DNA of 64,000 nt, taken from Kitasatospora sp. GAS204B (GTDB taxonomy: Bacteria > Actinomycetota > Actinomycetes > Streptomycetales > Streptomycetaceae). The stretch lies in assembly GCF_029892155.1 (NCBI RefSeq), contig NZ_JARZAG010000002.1, positions 467,256 to 531,255 on the forward strand. The letters run 5' to 3'. Shown piece after piece: positions 38,821 to 47,970 of this stretch (the first letter of the stretch is position 1; the number at the start of each line of letters is the position of its first letter). Position numbers and translations under genes: made by a program. Under the pieces are notes generated by a model. The model saw only the letters and a list, made by a program, of their open reading frames with translations. It was not told the DNA's origin and searched no databases.

Positions 38821-39822
38821 TCACGACACCGGCACCGCGCGGGCGAACCCGCCGTCCACCATCAGCTCCGCCACCGTCTCCAGCTCCGGCGGACTGCCGG
38901 CCAGCCGGAGCAGGAAGTCGTCGAAGGTGTCGCCGCAGCGCAGCAGCAGCCGTCGCACCCGATCGGTCGGCTCCTCCGGCGCGCCGTTGTCGCGGGCGTC
39001 GTCGTAGAGGCAGAACCAGACCGAACCGAGCTCCTCGCCGCGCACCTTGAGCGCGAGGATGCCGCCCTGGGCGTAAGCGATGCCCAGGTAGTCCTTGGTC
39101 AGATGGTCGCGCAGGCACTTGTTGGCATAGACCAGGTCCTCGATCCCGTACTCCTCACCGAGGGTCAGGAAGGGCTGGTCGAGCAGCAGGCCGAGCTCGG
39201 TGTCCAGCGCCACGCCGACCGGGGCGTGCCCGCCGGCCAGCTTGAGGAAGCCGCGGTACGGGCCGGGCAGCCGGTAGCCGAGCTTCTCCTCGGCGGCCTG
39301 CACCAGGTCCTCGCCGACGCTCAGCGGGCTGCCGCCCTCCTTGGAGAGCGAGAAGTGCGCGGCCTTGCTCTCCTGCAGCGGCCGGGTGCCGCGCCGGGAG
39401 TGGTCGGCAGCCGAGGTGGCCAGGCCGCCGTGGTGCCGCAGCAGTGCCTTGACCTCGACCGGCACCAGCTCCATCCGCCGCCAGCCGGGCGCCGCGCGGC
39501 CCACCGCGTGGTGCCAGGTCCAGCCGGGCGGGGTGGCCACGGCGACCTCCTGATCGGCCCACAGCTCGTGGCCCTGGCTGAACAGCGCGGCGTTGGCCGA
39601 GACGTAGTCGGTCAGCCGCAGCTCGTCCACGCCGAAACCCGCGGGCGGGTCGGCGACCTCGGCGGCGGCCTTGGCGTACGGACCGAAGTCCGGGTAGCCC
39701 TGGGCGTCCACCCGCACCCCCTCGGGGTACCTGGCGGCTCGCACCGGGTCGGGAAAGTGGACCACCTGTCCCGCGTAGGCCGCGTTGGGCGCGGCAGCGA
39801 GGCCGGGCCGACCTGTCGTCAT
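38821..39822 (-). CDS. WHH-type nuclease-like domain fused to SMI1/KNR4 (SUKH) domain
   Basis: A 333-residue protein. Residues 40-135 resemble HNH/endonuclease VII toxins of the WHH type: GYPDFGPYA, ANAALF, WTWHHAVG with H104-H105, RMELVPVEV and RHHGG (H130-H131). The His often found in the LVPxxxH step is Lys125 here, so activity is uncertain. Residues 165-305 are a SUKH domain (EEKLGYRLPGPYRGFLKLAGG, GIAYAQGGILALKV, DTFDDFLLRL). The start is ATG at 39822 with AGGGGGCACC upstream. It lies 67 bases upstream of the deaminase-SUKH-4 gene on the same strand. Confidence 0.8.
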   Translation of the reverse strand: MTTGRPGLAAAPNAAYAGQVVHFPDPVRAARYPEGVRVDAQGYPDFGPYAKAAAEVADPPAGFGVDELRLTDYVSANAALFSQGHELWADQEVAVATPPGWTWHHAVGRAAPGWRRMELVPVEVKALLRHHGGLATSAADHSRRGTRPLQESKAAHFSLSKEGGSPLSVGEDLVQAAEEKLGYRLPGPYRGFLKLAGGHAPVGVALDTELGLLLDQPFLTLGEEYGIEDLVYANKCLRDHLTKDYLGIAYAQGGILALKVRGEELGSVWFCLYDDARDNGAPEEPTDRVRRLLLRCGDTFDDFLLRLAGSPPELETVAELMVDGGFARAVPVS

Positions 39823-39950
39823 CTGGGTGCCCCCTGCTGAAGCCGATGTAGCTAGGCACCAGGGTATGGGGTCGACGCTGCGGGCCGTCCCCTGGCCCGG
39901 CCGCCCGGGAAAACCGGACCCTCCAGCGCGATTTGTGAATGATCCGTGAA

Positions 39951-39967
39951 CCTGATGGACCATCAGG
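39951..39967. promoter_or_regulatory. Perfect palindrome in the divergent toxin-gene promoter region
   Basis: CCTGATGG-A-CCATCAGG lies between the two oppositely transcribed toxin-type genes (starts 39822 and 40075). Two GTGAA direct repeats flank it on the left (39935-39950). A one-base variant of the core is at 24763-24777. Likely operator; the regulator is unknown. Confidence 0.6.
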
Positions 39968-40074
39968 ACACCTGCCCGCCCCCCGGGTGATCCACTGTCC
40001 GAGACGTTTGGCAGGCTGGCCCCAGGCTCGCCGTCGACCGGACCAGGCGCGCCGTCGACCGGAGAGGAGCAGCC

Positions 40075-40536
40075 GTGGACGACACCGCACCGGCCGCGCC
40101 GCTGCTGCGCCACCACCGGGACAGCCTGCTGCCCGCGGTGGCCGCCGCCCTCTCGCTGCGCGGCGGCGACGTGCACACCCTGGCCGGGCGCAAGGCCGAC
40201 CAGGAGCCCGAGTTGCACCCGCTGGTCGGCGAGTTCCTGACCCGCCTGCCGGTGGAGCACCGGGAGCGCTTCACCGGGCGCTGCCCGGAGGCCGTCCTGC
40301 TCTCCAACTACCTCGGCACGGTCGAGAGCGGCCGCTCCAAACGCGCCGCGAAGAAGCCGCTCAGCCTGCACGAGGCCCGCAAGGCGCTCAAGGGCGCCAA
40401 GCTGACCACGGTGCGGATCCGCGAGCCCGACGATCCGGCCCACGGCACCCACGCGCCACCGTGCCGCTCCTGCGCACCGCTGCTGGAGCACTTCACCGTG
40501 CAGAGCGTCGCGGTCGGGCCCCGAGCCCAGGCCTGA
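40075..40536 (+). CDS. YwqJ-type putative deaminase
   Basis: A 153-residue protein that is essentially one toxin-type deaminase domain. The zinc-site motifs are C70-P-E72 in TGRCPEAVLL and C130-xx-C133 in PPCRSCAPLL, the pattern of the YwqJ deaminase family, in which Cys replaces the first His. A basic segment (GRSKRAAKK) sits between them. There is no export domain, LXG, WXG or signal sequence, so it stays in the cell. GTG at 40075 has GGAGAGGAG upstream. The SUKH-3 gene follows after 40 bases. Confidence 0.8.
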   Translation: MDDTAPAAPLLRHHRDSLLPAVAAALSLRGGDVHTLAGRKADQEPELHPLVGEFLTRLPVEHRERFTGRCPEAVLLSNYLGTVESGRSKRAAKKPLSLHEARKALKGAKLTTVRIREPDDPAHGTHAPPCRSCAPLLEHFTVQSVAVGPRAQA

Positions 40537-40576
40537 CCCGGCCTCAGGTCCCTGTCCCCCGAGCCCGGAGTACCCC

Positions 40577-41104
40577 CTGAACCCGCTCAGCTCAACGACC
40601 GCGAGCCCGGTCCGTTCCCAGCCCCGGTTCCCCGCCGAGGTCGCCGCCGCGCTCAAGCAGGCCGGCTGGCACCCGGGCCGGTGGGAGATCCGGCGCGCCG
40701 AGGAGTGGGCCGACCAGCTGCTCGGCCGGCCCGCCCCGGACGGCGTCCCGCACGTGGTCTTCCCGGCCGCGATCGAGGCCTGGGCCGAGTTCGGCGGGCT
40801 CTCCTTCGACCTGTCGGGCGCCGGCCGCGAGGTGGCCCGCACCCCGTTCCTGCTCGACCCGCTCTGCGGGCTGCACCTGCCGCGCACCCTGGCCGACCTC
40901 TCGCGCGCGCTGGACAGCCAGGTGGCGCCGCTGGGCGAGGAGCGCTTCGGGCAGGCGGTGCTGGCGATCGACGAGGCCGGCCGGGTCTACAGCCTGGACC
41001 ACACCGGTGAGTGGTTCCTCGGCGCCGACCTGGACCACGCGGTCACCACCCTGCTGCTCGGCATCCGCCCCGAACGGCTGCGCACGGTCGCGGACGAGTA
41101 CTGA
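40577..41104 (+). CDS. SUKH-3 immunity protein, apparent CTG start
   Basis: A 175-residue SUKH-3 family protein: RFPAEVAAALKQAGWHPGR at the N-terminus, VFPAAIEAWAEFGGL, LGEERFGQAVLAIDEAGRVYSLDHTGEWFLG and the C-terminal LDHAVTTLLLGI. SUKH proteins usually neutralise a neighbouring nuclease or deaminase toxin, here the YwqJ-type deaminase. In this frame there is no ATG, GTG or TTG before the conserved N-terminus. The best start is CTG at 40577 with CGGAG 5 bases upstream. The first GTG (40754) would remove a third of the domain. Confidence 0.8.
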   Translation: MNPLSSTTASPVRSQPRFPAEVAAALKQAGWHPGRWEIRRAEEWADQLLGRPAPDGVPHVVFPAAIEAWAEFGGLSFDLSGAGREVARTPFLLDPLCGLHLPRTLADLSRALDSQVAPLGEERFGQAVLAIDEAGRVYSLDHTGEWFLGADLDHAVTTLLLGIRPERLRTVADEY

Positions 41105-41116
41105 CCCACCGTCAGC

Positions 41117-42391
41117 TCAGCCGGTCAGCCGGTCGGCCCGCTCGGCCAGCCGGGAGGGCAGCAGCGCCTCGACCCGGAACCCGCCGTCCTGCTCCGGACC
41201 GGCCCGGAAGCTGCCGCCCAGCGCCCGGACCCGCTCCTCCATGCCGACCAGCCCGTTGCCCCCGCTGGGCAGCCGGACCTGCTCGCCGCCGACCGGGCTC
41301 TCGTTCACCACCGCCACCCGCACCCCGTTGGGCACGTAGGCCAGCAGCACCGAGACCTGGGCACCGCCGGCGTGCTTGTGCGCGTTGGTCAGCCCCTCCT
41401 GGACCACCCGGTAGGCGGTCTGCTCCGCCTCCCCCCGGTACGGCTGACGGGCGCCGCTCACCGTGAGGGTGACCCGCATCCCGGCCGCCTTCGACTGGCC
41501 CACCAGCTGCTCCAGGTCGGCGAGCCCGCACACGTTCTCGGCCGCCGTGTCCTCGTTCATCCGCAGCACGCCGAGGATCTCGCGCAGCTCGTTCAGCGCC
41601 TGCCGCCCGGTCTCGGCCATCAGCTTGGCGCTCTGCGCCGCCTTCTGCGGGTCCCTGGCCACGATCCGCTCCAGCGCGCCGGCGTGCACCACCATCAGGC
41701 TGACCCGGTGCGCGACCACGTCGTGCATCTCCCGGGCGATCCGGGTGCGCTCCTCGAGCCGGGCCCGCCGGGCCCGCTCCCTGGCCCGCTCGGCCAGCAG
41801 GTCCAGCTCGGCCTCCAGCCCCTGCGCGCGGTCCTTGAGCGACTCGACCAGCCGTCGCCTGGCGCCGATGTAGAGGCCGGTGACCACCGGCGGCACGGTC
41901 AGCCCGACCGCCACCAGCACCGAGAGCAGCACGAAGACCCAGCTGGCCGGCAACCGGTCGCCCGGCTGCGGTTTGGTGGTGAACATCGCGAACAGCACCA
42001 TGCCCAGCGTCTCCACGAAGACCACCGCGGAGAGCGCCATCACCCGGCGCCGCCCCGCCGGCCAGGCCCAGGTCGAGCTGAGCGTGTAGAGCGCGACCAC
42101 CAGCAGCACGATGCCGAAGAGCCCGGGCACCAGGACCATCGAGACCAGCACCGGCAGCGCCGGCCACCGCCGCCGCAGCAGCAGGCTGGCCCCGGCGAGC
42201 GCGCCGATCACCGCGGCCGCCACCGCGAACCCGGTCCCCAGGTGCATCCGGTCCAGGACCAGGCTGTAGCCGCCCGTCGCACACTCCAGCGCGGCCAGCG
42301 CGGCCAGCAGCGCGTCCAAGAGCGCGCTGCGCCGCCGCTCCCACCACCAGAAGCCACGGTCCTGCGCGCCCGCCCCAGGCGACAAGCTCAT
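41117..42391 (-). CDS. NarL-type sensor histidine kinase (HisKA_3), orphan
   Basis: A 424-residue membrane sensor. About five hydrophobic helices fill residues 22-175, then a coiled coil, the HisKA_3 dimerisation domain with phospho-His H223 in REMHDVVAHRVS, and an HATPase with VVQEGLTNAHKHA (N-box) and GNGLVGMEERV (G-box). Kinases of this class pair with NarL/LuxR-type regulators. None is adjacent; the nearest candidates are at 53.4 and 58 kb, which are themselves atypical. The signal is unknown. Confidence 0.9.
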   Translation of the reverse strand: MSLSPGAGAQDRGFWWWERRRSALLDALLAALAALECATGGYSLVLDRMHLGTGFAVAAAVIGALAGASLLLRRRWPALPVLVSMVLVPGLFGIVLLVVALYTLSSTWAWPAGRRRVMALSAVVFVETLGMVLFAMFTTKPQPGDRLPASWVFVLLSVLVAVGLTVPPVVTGLYIGARRRLVESLKDRAQGLEAELDLLAERARERARRARLEERTRIAREMHDVVAHRVSLMVVHAGALERIVARDPQKAAQSAKLMAETGRQALNELREILGVLRMNEDTAAENVCGLADLEQLVGQSKAAGMRVTLTVSGARQPYRGEAEQTAYRVVQEGLTNAHKHAGGAQVSVLLAYVPNGVRVAVVNESPVGGEQVRLPSGGNGLVGMEERVRALGGSFRAGPEQDGGFRVEALLPSRLAERADRLTG

Positions 42392-42603
42392 GGGCGACAG
42401 CCTAAGCGAGGTGCCCCCGGCCGCCCCACCGAGTTCTCGTCACGGGTTCGCCCGGGTCACCTCCGCATCGTGCCGACCGCCGCCGCGCACCGCGCTGTCC
42501 GACATGCGACCGGCTCAACCGAGCGGCGAGCGGCGACACATATGCTGATCCGGTCGGACAGCGCGGTCCGCCGCCGCCCACCCACCACCCCAGGGAGCCA
42601 GCC

Positions 42604-45489
42604 GTGACCGCTCCGGTCCCCATCTCGGCCGACCACCCGAGTGCCGACCAGCCGAGCCCGCTCACCACCGATCCCACAGCAACTGATCGCGCGGCCACCA
42701 ATCGTGCGGCCGACGAACTGCCGCCGCCCGACCCGACCGCCGACAACGCCGCCCTGCGCGCGGACATCCGCCGCCTCGGCGACCTGCTCGGCGAGACCCT
42801 GGTCCGCCAGGAGGGCGCGGAGGTGCTCGGCCTGGTCGAGCAGGTCCGGCTGCTCAGCCGCACCGACGGCGAGGCCACCGCGGAACTGCTCGGCAACATC
42901 GACCTGGAGACCGCGGCCAAGCTGGTGCGGGCCTTCTCCACCTACTTCCACCTGGCCAACGTCACCGAACAGGTGCACCGCGGCCGCGAGTTCGCCGCCC
43001 GCCGGGCCCGCGAGGGCTCGCTGCTGGCGCAGACCGCCGACCAGCTGGTCGAGGCCGACCCCAAGCACCTCGCCGACACCCTGGCCCACCTGGCGGTCCG
43101 GCCGGTCTTCACCGCGCACCCCACCGAGGCGGCCCGCCGCAGCGTGCTGAACAAGCTGCGCCGGATCGGCGAGCTGCTGGAGCGCATCCACCGCGAGCAC
43201 GCGGCCGCCGGCATCTCGCCCACCGACTCGGCCCGGGTGACCTCGGCCAGGCGCTCGGCCGACCGCCGCCTGGCCGAGGTGATCGACCTGCTCTGGCAGA
43301 CCGACGAGCTGCGGATCGCCCGCCCCGAGCCCACCGACGAGGCCCGCAACGCCGTCTACTACCTGGACGAGCTGTACCGCGAGGCCGTCCCCGAGGTGCT
43401 GGAGGAGCTGCACGAGGAGCTGGCCAGGGTCGGCGTCGCGCTGCCCGACGGGGTGCGGCCGCTGACCTTCGGCACCTGGATCGGCGGCGACCGGGACGGC
43501 AACCCGAACGTCACCCCGCAGGTCACCTGGGACGTGCTCAACCTGCAGCACGAGTACGGCATCAAGGACGCCCTGGACACCGTCGACGACCTGCGCAACA
43601 CGCTCTCCACCTCGGTCCGGCTGGCCGGCGCCTCGGAGGACCTGCTCGCCTCGCTGGAGGCGGACCTCAAGGTGCTGCCCGAACTGAGCCCGCGCTACAA
43701 GCGGATGAACGCCGAGGAGCCCTACCGGCTCAAGGCCACCTGCGTGCGGCTCAAGCTGGAGAACACCCGCGAGCGGCTGGCCGCCGGCACCCCGCACCTG
43801 CCGGGCCGCGACTACCTCGGCACCCGCGAGCTGATCACCGACCTCAAGCTGATCCAGGACTCGCTGCGCTCGCACCGCGGCGAGCTGATCGCCGACGGGC
43901 GCCTGGCCCGGGCGATCCGCACCGTCGAGGCGTTCGGCCTGCAGCTGGCCACCATGGACGTGCGCGAGCACGCCGAGGCGCACCACCACGCGCTCGGCCA
44001 GCTCTTCGACCGGCTCGGTGAGGAGGCCTGGCGCTACAACGACATGCCGCGCGAGTACCGCCAGAAGCTGCTCGCCAAGGAGCTGCGCTCGCGCCGCCCG
44101 CTGGCCCCCACCCCGGCGCCGCTGGACGCCGCGGGGACCAAGACGCTGGGCGTCTTCACCACCATCCGCGAGGGCTTCGAGCGGTTCGGCGACGAGATCG
44201 TCGAGAGCTACATCATCTCGATGTGCCAGGGTGCCGACGACGTCTTCGCCGCCGCCGTGCTGGCTCGCGAGGCCGGCCTGATCGACCTGCACGCCGGGGT
44301 GGCCAGGATCGGCATCGTGCCGCTGCTGGAGACCACCGACGAGCTGCAGCAGGCCGACCGGATCCTGGAGGAGATGCTCTCCGACCCCTCCTACCGGCTG
44401 CTGGTCTCGCTGCGCGGGGACATCCAGGAGGTCATGCTCGGCTACTCCGACTCCTCCAAGTTCGGCGGCATCACCACCTCGCAGTGGGAGATCCACCGGG
44501 CCCAGCGCCGGCTGCGCGACGTGGCCCACCGCTACGGCATCCGGCTGCGCCTGTTCCACGGCCGCGGCGGCACCGTGGGCCGCGGCGGCGGCCCCTCGCA
44601 CGAGGCGATCCTGGCCCAGCCCTGGGGCACCCTGGAGGGCGAGATCAAGGTGACCGAGCAGGGCGAGGTGATCTCCGACAAGTACCTGCTGCCCTCGCTG
44701 GCCCGGGAGAACCTGGAGCTCACCCTCTCCGCCACGCTGGCCGCCTCGGCGATGCACACCTCCCCGCGCCAGGCCCCCGAGGAGCTGGCCCGCTGGGACG
44801 CCGCGATGGACACCGTCTCCGAGGCCGCGCACACCGCCTACCGGACCCTGGTGGAGCAGGAGGACCTGCCGAAGTACTTCTTCGCCGCCACCCCGGTCGA
44901 CCAGCTCGCCTCGCTGCACCTGGGCTCGCGCCCGTCCCGCCGCCCCGACTCCGGGGCCGGCCTGGACGGTCTGCGGGCCATCCCGTGGGTCTTCGGCTGG
45001 ACCCAGTCCCGGCAGATCGTCCCCGGCTGGTACGGGGTCGGCTCGGGCCTGGCCGCCGCCCGCGCGGCGGGCCTGGGCGACGTGCTGCCGGAGATGTACG
45101 GCAAGTGGCACTTCTTCCGCAACTTCCTGTCGAACGTCGCGATGACGCTGGCCAAGACCGACCTGCGGATCGCCCGCCACTACGTCGAGCAGCTGGTCCC
45201 CGGCGAGCTGCAGCACGTCTTCGACCAGATCACCGCCGAGCACGACCTGACCCTGCGCGAGGTGCTGCGGCTGACCGGCGAGAACGAGCTGCTGGAGCAC
45301 AACCCGGTGCTCAAGCAGACCTTCACGGTCCGCGACGCCTACCTCGACCCGATCTCCTACCTGCAGGTCGCGCTGCTGCGCCGGCAGCGCGAGGAGGTCT
45401 CCGCGGGTCGCCCCGAGGACCCGCTGCGGGCCCGGGCCCTGCTGCTGACCGTCAACGGCATCGCCGCCGGCCTGCGCAACACCGGCTGA
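42604..45489 (+). CDS. ppc: Phosphoenolpyruvate carboxylase
   Basis: A 961-residue cytoplasmic enzyme adding bicarbonate to PEP to give oxaloacetate, the main anaplerotic step. Signatures: [15 protein letters not shown] with the catalytic His, [17 protein letters not shown], the glycine-rich [18 protein letters not shown] and the invariant C-terminal RNTG. About 45 extra Pro/Asp/Ala-rich residues precede the conserved core (the GTG at 42604 has AGGGAG upstream), longer than usual. Allosteric control by aspartate and acetyl-CoA is typical of the family. Confidence 0.97.
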   Translation: MTAPVPISADHPSADQPSPLTTDPTATDRAATNRAADELPPPDPTADNAALRADIRRLGDLLGETLVRQEGAEVLGLVEQVRLLSRTDGEATAELLGNIDLETAAKLVRAFSTYFHLANVTEQVHRGREFAARRAREGSLLAQTADQLVEADPKHLADTLAHLAVRPVFTAHPTEAARRSVLNKLRRIGELLERIHREHAAAGISPTDSARVTSARRSADRRLAEVIDLLWQTDELRIARPEPTDEARNAVYYLDELYREAVPEVLEELHEELARVGVALPDGVRPLTFGTWIGGDRDGNPNVTPQVTWDVLNLQHEYGIKDALDTVDDLRNTLSTSVRLAGASEDLLASLEADLKVLPELSPRYKRMNAEEPYRLKATCVRLKLENTRERLAAGTPHLPGRDYLGTRELITDLKLIQDSLRSHRGELIADGRLARAIRTVEAFGLQLATMDVREHAEAHHHALGQLFDRLGEEAWRYNDMPREYRQKLLAKELRSRRPLAPTPAPLDAAGTKTLGVFTTIREGFERFGDEIVESYIISMCQGADDVFAAAVLAREAGLIDLHAGVARIGIVPLLETTDELQQADRILEEMLSDPSYRLLVSLRGDIQEVMLGYSDSSKFGGITTSQWEIHRAQRRLRDVAHRYGIRLRLFHGRGGTVGRGGGPSHEAILAQPWGTLEGEIKVTEQGEVISDKYLLPSLARENLELTLSATLAASAMHTSPRQAPEELARWDAAMDTVSEAAHTAYRTLVEQEDLPKYFFAATPVDQLASLHLGSRPSRRPDSGAGLDGLRAIPWVFGWTQSRQIVPGWYGVGSGLAAARAAGLGDVLPEMYGKWHFFRNFLSNVAMTLAKTDLRIARHYVEQLVPGELQHVFDQITAEHDLTLREVLRLTGENELLEHNPVLKQTFTVRDAYLDPISYLQVALLRRQREEVSAGRPEDPLRARALLLTVNGIAAGLRNTG

Positions 45490-45504
45490 CGACCGGACGA
45501 GGAA

Positions 45505-45537
45505 GGGGCCCGCACGCCGTCCAGGCGTGCGGGCCCC
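45505..45537 (+). terminator. Perfect 14-bp terminator after ppc
   Basis: GGGGCCCGCACGCC (45505-45518) pairs exactly with GGCGTGCGGGCCCC (45524-45537), 5-base loop, 15 bases past the ppc stop. It may also serve the convergent surface-protein gene. Confidence 0.85.
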
Positions 45538-45570
45538 GTCCGTATCCGTATCTCGCCGCTCGGCTACCGC

Positions 45571-46263
45571 TCAGGAGTGCTTCTCGCCCCGGCGGCGCTT
45601 GAGCAGCCACAGGGCGCCGCCGCCGGCCGCGACCGCCACGCCGCCGGCCACCGCCGGTATGCCGGCGTTGCTGCCGAGGGTGGAGATGAAGGCCCCGGAG
45701 AGCGCGTTCGGCACCGCGATGGGGGTCGGGACGGGCGAGGGGGCCGGCGGCTGGACGTCGACCAGTTGGGCGTCCAGCGCGGTGGGGTCGGTGGCAGGCC
45801 GGGCCGGGCGGACCCGGCCGCCGGCGTGCGAACCGCCGTAGGAGTACACCCTGGTGCGGGTGGCCGTCGGCGTGGGGGTCGGCGTCGGCGTGGGGCAGCC
45901 GCTGGGCAGCGGGGCGACGGTCGGCGACGGCGTGGCCGTCGGCGAGGCCGTGGCGCTCGGCGACGGGTCGGCGCTCGCGCTCGGCAGCGGCGGGCAGCTG
46001 GGACTGGGGCTGGACGTCGCGGTGGGCGAGGGGCTCGCGCTGGGCGTCGCCGTGCCGGTCTGCGGTGCCCCGGGGGCCGAGGCCGACGCGCCGGCGCCGG
46101 GGCCCGGTATCGGCCAGGGGAACGCGCTCACCGACGGGGCCGGCGAGCCGCTCGGCTCAGCGCCGAAGGCGAACCCGGCGCCACCCAGCAGCCCCGCAAC
46201 CGCCACCATCCACGTACCGGCCACCCGTGCCGTACCCAAGCCCGCGCCCACCAGCGCCCCCAT
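45571..46263 (-). CDS. Pro/Thr/Ser-rich cell-surface protein with C-terminal membrane anchor
   Basis: A 230-residue exported protein. A signal sequence (about 12-33) is followed by a long PSPSASP/PTPTPT low-complexity stalk (35-150) with a few cysteines. A hydrophobic helix near the end (AVAGGVAVAAGGGALWLL) precedes KRRRGEKHS, the layout of a sortase or stop-transfer anchor, but no LPxTG or LAxTG is visible. Probably a wall-spanning, possibly glycosylated, protein of unknown role. The start at 46263 is chosen for the signal peptide; its ribosome site is weak. Confidence 0.65.
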   Translation of the reverse strand: MGALVGAGLGTARVAGTWMVAVAGLLGGAGFAFGAEPSGSPAPSVSAFPWPIPGPGAGASASAPGAPQTGTATPSASPSPTATSSPSPSCPPLPSASADPSPSATASPTATPSPTVAPLPSGCPTPTPTPTPTATRTRVYSYGGSHAGGRVRPARPATDPTALDAQLVDVQPPAPSPVPTPIAVPNALSGAFISTLGSNAGIPAVAGGVAVAAGGGALWLLKRRRGEKHS

Positions 46264-46411
46264 CTTCCCGAGTTCCGGTGAACCGTATCCGATCGGCTGC
46301 GGCCTTCCGGCCCCCGAACGGTGCCCGCGGGGAAGAGTTGTACGACTGTTGCCCTGCCTGTCATGCGTGCAGCGGTGATTGACGGACACTCAGGAATCGT
46401 CCAGCGGGCTC

Positions 46412-46990
46412 TCAGGTGTTGTAGGTGCCCTGGGCGCGCTCCAGACCTTCCGTCAGCAGTGCCTCGACCGCGTCCGCCGAGCGGTCCACGAACCAGTCCA
46501 GCTCCTTGCGTTCGGCGGACGAGAAGTCCTTGAGCACGAAGTCGGCGACCTCCATCCGGCCCGGCGGGCGGCCGATCCCGCAGCGCACCCGGTAGTAGTC
46601 CGGGCCGAGCGACTTGGTGATCGACTTGAGCCCGTTGTGGCCGTTGTCGCCGCCGCCGAGCTTGAGCCGCAGCGTCGCGTAGTCGATGTCCAGCTCGTCG
46701 TGGATCGCCACCACGGCCGAGGCGGGGGCCTTGTAGAAGTCGCGCAGCGCGGTGACCGGGCCGCCCGAGAGGTTCATGAAGGTCATCGGCTTGGCCAGCA
46801 CCACCCGCTGCCCGACCAGCCGCCCCTCGGCCACCTGGGCCCGGCTCTTGTGCGCCTTGAACTTCGCGCCGATCCGCTGGGCCAGCAGGTCGACCACCAT
46901 GAAGCCGATGTTGTGCCGGTTGCGGGCATAGCCCTCGCCGGGGTTGCCCAGGCCCACCACCAGCCAGGGGCCGGTGTACTCGTCGCTCAT
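46412..46990 (-). CDS. pth: Peptidyl-tRNA hydrolase
   Basis: A 192-residue enzyme that frees tRNA from drop-off peptidyl-t[29 protein letters not shown] contains catalytic H26, followed by [23 protein letters not shown] with the catalytic Asp, and [13 protein letters not shown]. Length and order are standard. It lies downstream of rplY, separated by a strong hairpin, in the pth-rplY-prs-glmU order seen in many actinobacteria. Confidence 0.96.
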   Translation of the reverse strand: MSDEYTGPWLVVGLGNPGEGYARNRHNIGFMVVDLLAQRIGAKFKAHKSRAQVAEGRLVGQRVVLAKPMTFMNLSGGPVTALRDFYKAPASAVVAIHDELDIDYATLRLKLGGGDNGHNGLKSITKSLGPDYYRVRCGIGRPPGRMEVADFVLKDFSSAERKELDWFVDRSADAVEALLTEGLERAQGTYNT

Positions 46991-47030
46991 CTCCCACTCC
47001 TCCTGTTACGACCACATCATCGCGCGAACG

Positions 47031-47073
47031 CAGCGCTGCCCCGACTCCCACACGGGAAGTCGGGGCAGCGCTG
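47031..47073 (-). terminator. 16-bp hairpin between rplY and pth
   Basis: CAGCGCTGCCCCGACT (47031-47046) pairs exactly with 47058-47073 across an 11-base loop. It may end or attenuate the rplY transcript before pth. Confidence 0.75.
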
Positions 47074-47095
47074 AAGCTACGGACTACCGCAAGGC

Positions 47096-47683
47096 TCAGG
47101 CCTCGGCGGCGGCCTCCTCGGAGGCCTCCTCCTCGACCGGAGCGGCCTGGGCGGCGATGACCTGCACCACGACGGTGTCGGCCTCGACGGCCAGGGTGGT
47201 GCCCTTCGGCAGCGCGATGTCGCCGGCGGTGATGGAGGCGCCGGCCTCCAGGCCCTCGACCGAGACGGTGACCGACTCGGGCAGGTGGGTGGCCTCGGCC
47301 TCGATCGGCAGCGAGTTCAGCACGTGCTCGACCAGGTTGCCGCCGGGGGCCAGCTCGCCCTCGACGAGCACCGGGATCTCGACGTTGACCTTCTCGCCGC
47401 GCTTGACCAGCAGCAGGTCGACGTGCTCGATGGTGCGCTTGATGGCCTCGCGCTGGACGGCCTTCGGCAGCACGAACTCGTCCTTGCCCTCGATCGGGAC
47501 GACGAGCAGGGCGTTCGGGGTCTTCAGGGCCATCATCAGCGCGTGGCTCGGCAGGTTCAGGTGAACCGGGGTGAGGCCGTGACCGTAGACGACACCGGGG
47601 ACGAAGCCGGCGCGACGGGCGCGACGGGCGGCACCCTTGCCGAACTCGTTGCGGGGCTCGGCGGCAAGGCGGATCTCGGACAT
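47096..47683 (-). CDS. rplY: Ribosomal protein bL25 (Ctc form)
   Basis: A 195-residue 5S rRNA-binding protein of the long CTC type. The N-terminal L25 domain (IRLAAEPRNEFGKGAARRARR...VVYGHG) is followed by the beta-sheet Ctc domain (VEIPVLVEGELAPGGNLVEHVLNSLPIEA) and an acidic Ala/Glu tail. In Bacillus the same protein is a general stress protein. The ATG start lies downstream of an AGGAGTG site. Its neighbours prs and glmU match the conserved order. Confidence 0.95.
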   Translation of the reverse strand: MSEIRLAAEPRNEFGKGAARRARRAGFVPGVVYGHGLTPVHLNLPSHALMMALKTPNALLVVPIEGKDEFVLPKAVQREAIKRTIEHVDLLLVKRGEKVNVEIPVLVEGELAPGGNLVEHVLNSLPIEAEATHLPESVTVSVEGLEAGASITAGDIALPKGTTLAVEADTVVVQVIAAQAAPVEEEASEEAAAEA

Positions 47684-47871
47684 GCTGCACTCCTGGAGTG
47701 AAACGGGTGCAGAAAGCGAAAAACCGCCGAGACCACACCCTCAAGAACATTGGGGCAGCTCGGCGGATATAGATCCAGCGCGTCGATCACGGAGCAAGCG
47801 CCCGAAGGCGCACGGCTTCCCTCGCCGAGCAGTCTCACGAGTCTAACCGCACCCCTCGTCAACCGTGAAAT

Positions 47872-47901
47872 CGGCCCCGTCGCTCAGCAGCGACGGGGCC
47901 G
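47872..47901 (-). terminator. 13-bp hairpin between prs and rplY
   Basis: CGGCCCCGTCGCT (47872-47884) pairs exactly with AGCGACGGGGCCG (47889-47901), 4-base loop. It lies 70 bases past the prs stop, so prs and rplY are probably separate transcripts. Confidence 0.75.
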
Positions 47902-47970
47902 ATCGGGCCGTACCGTTCAGGCCGCGCCGTTCGGACTTGACACGGCGTCAGCGGGGAACCGCCCGACGGT

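Noticed and set aside
42457..45300. A 947-codon minus-strand frame opposite ppc
   Set aside because: Shadow of ppc with His/Gly/Val-rich composition and no recognisable motif.
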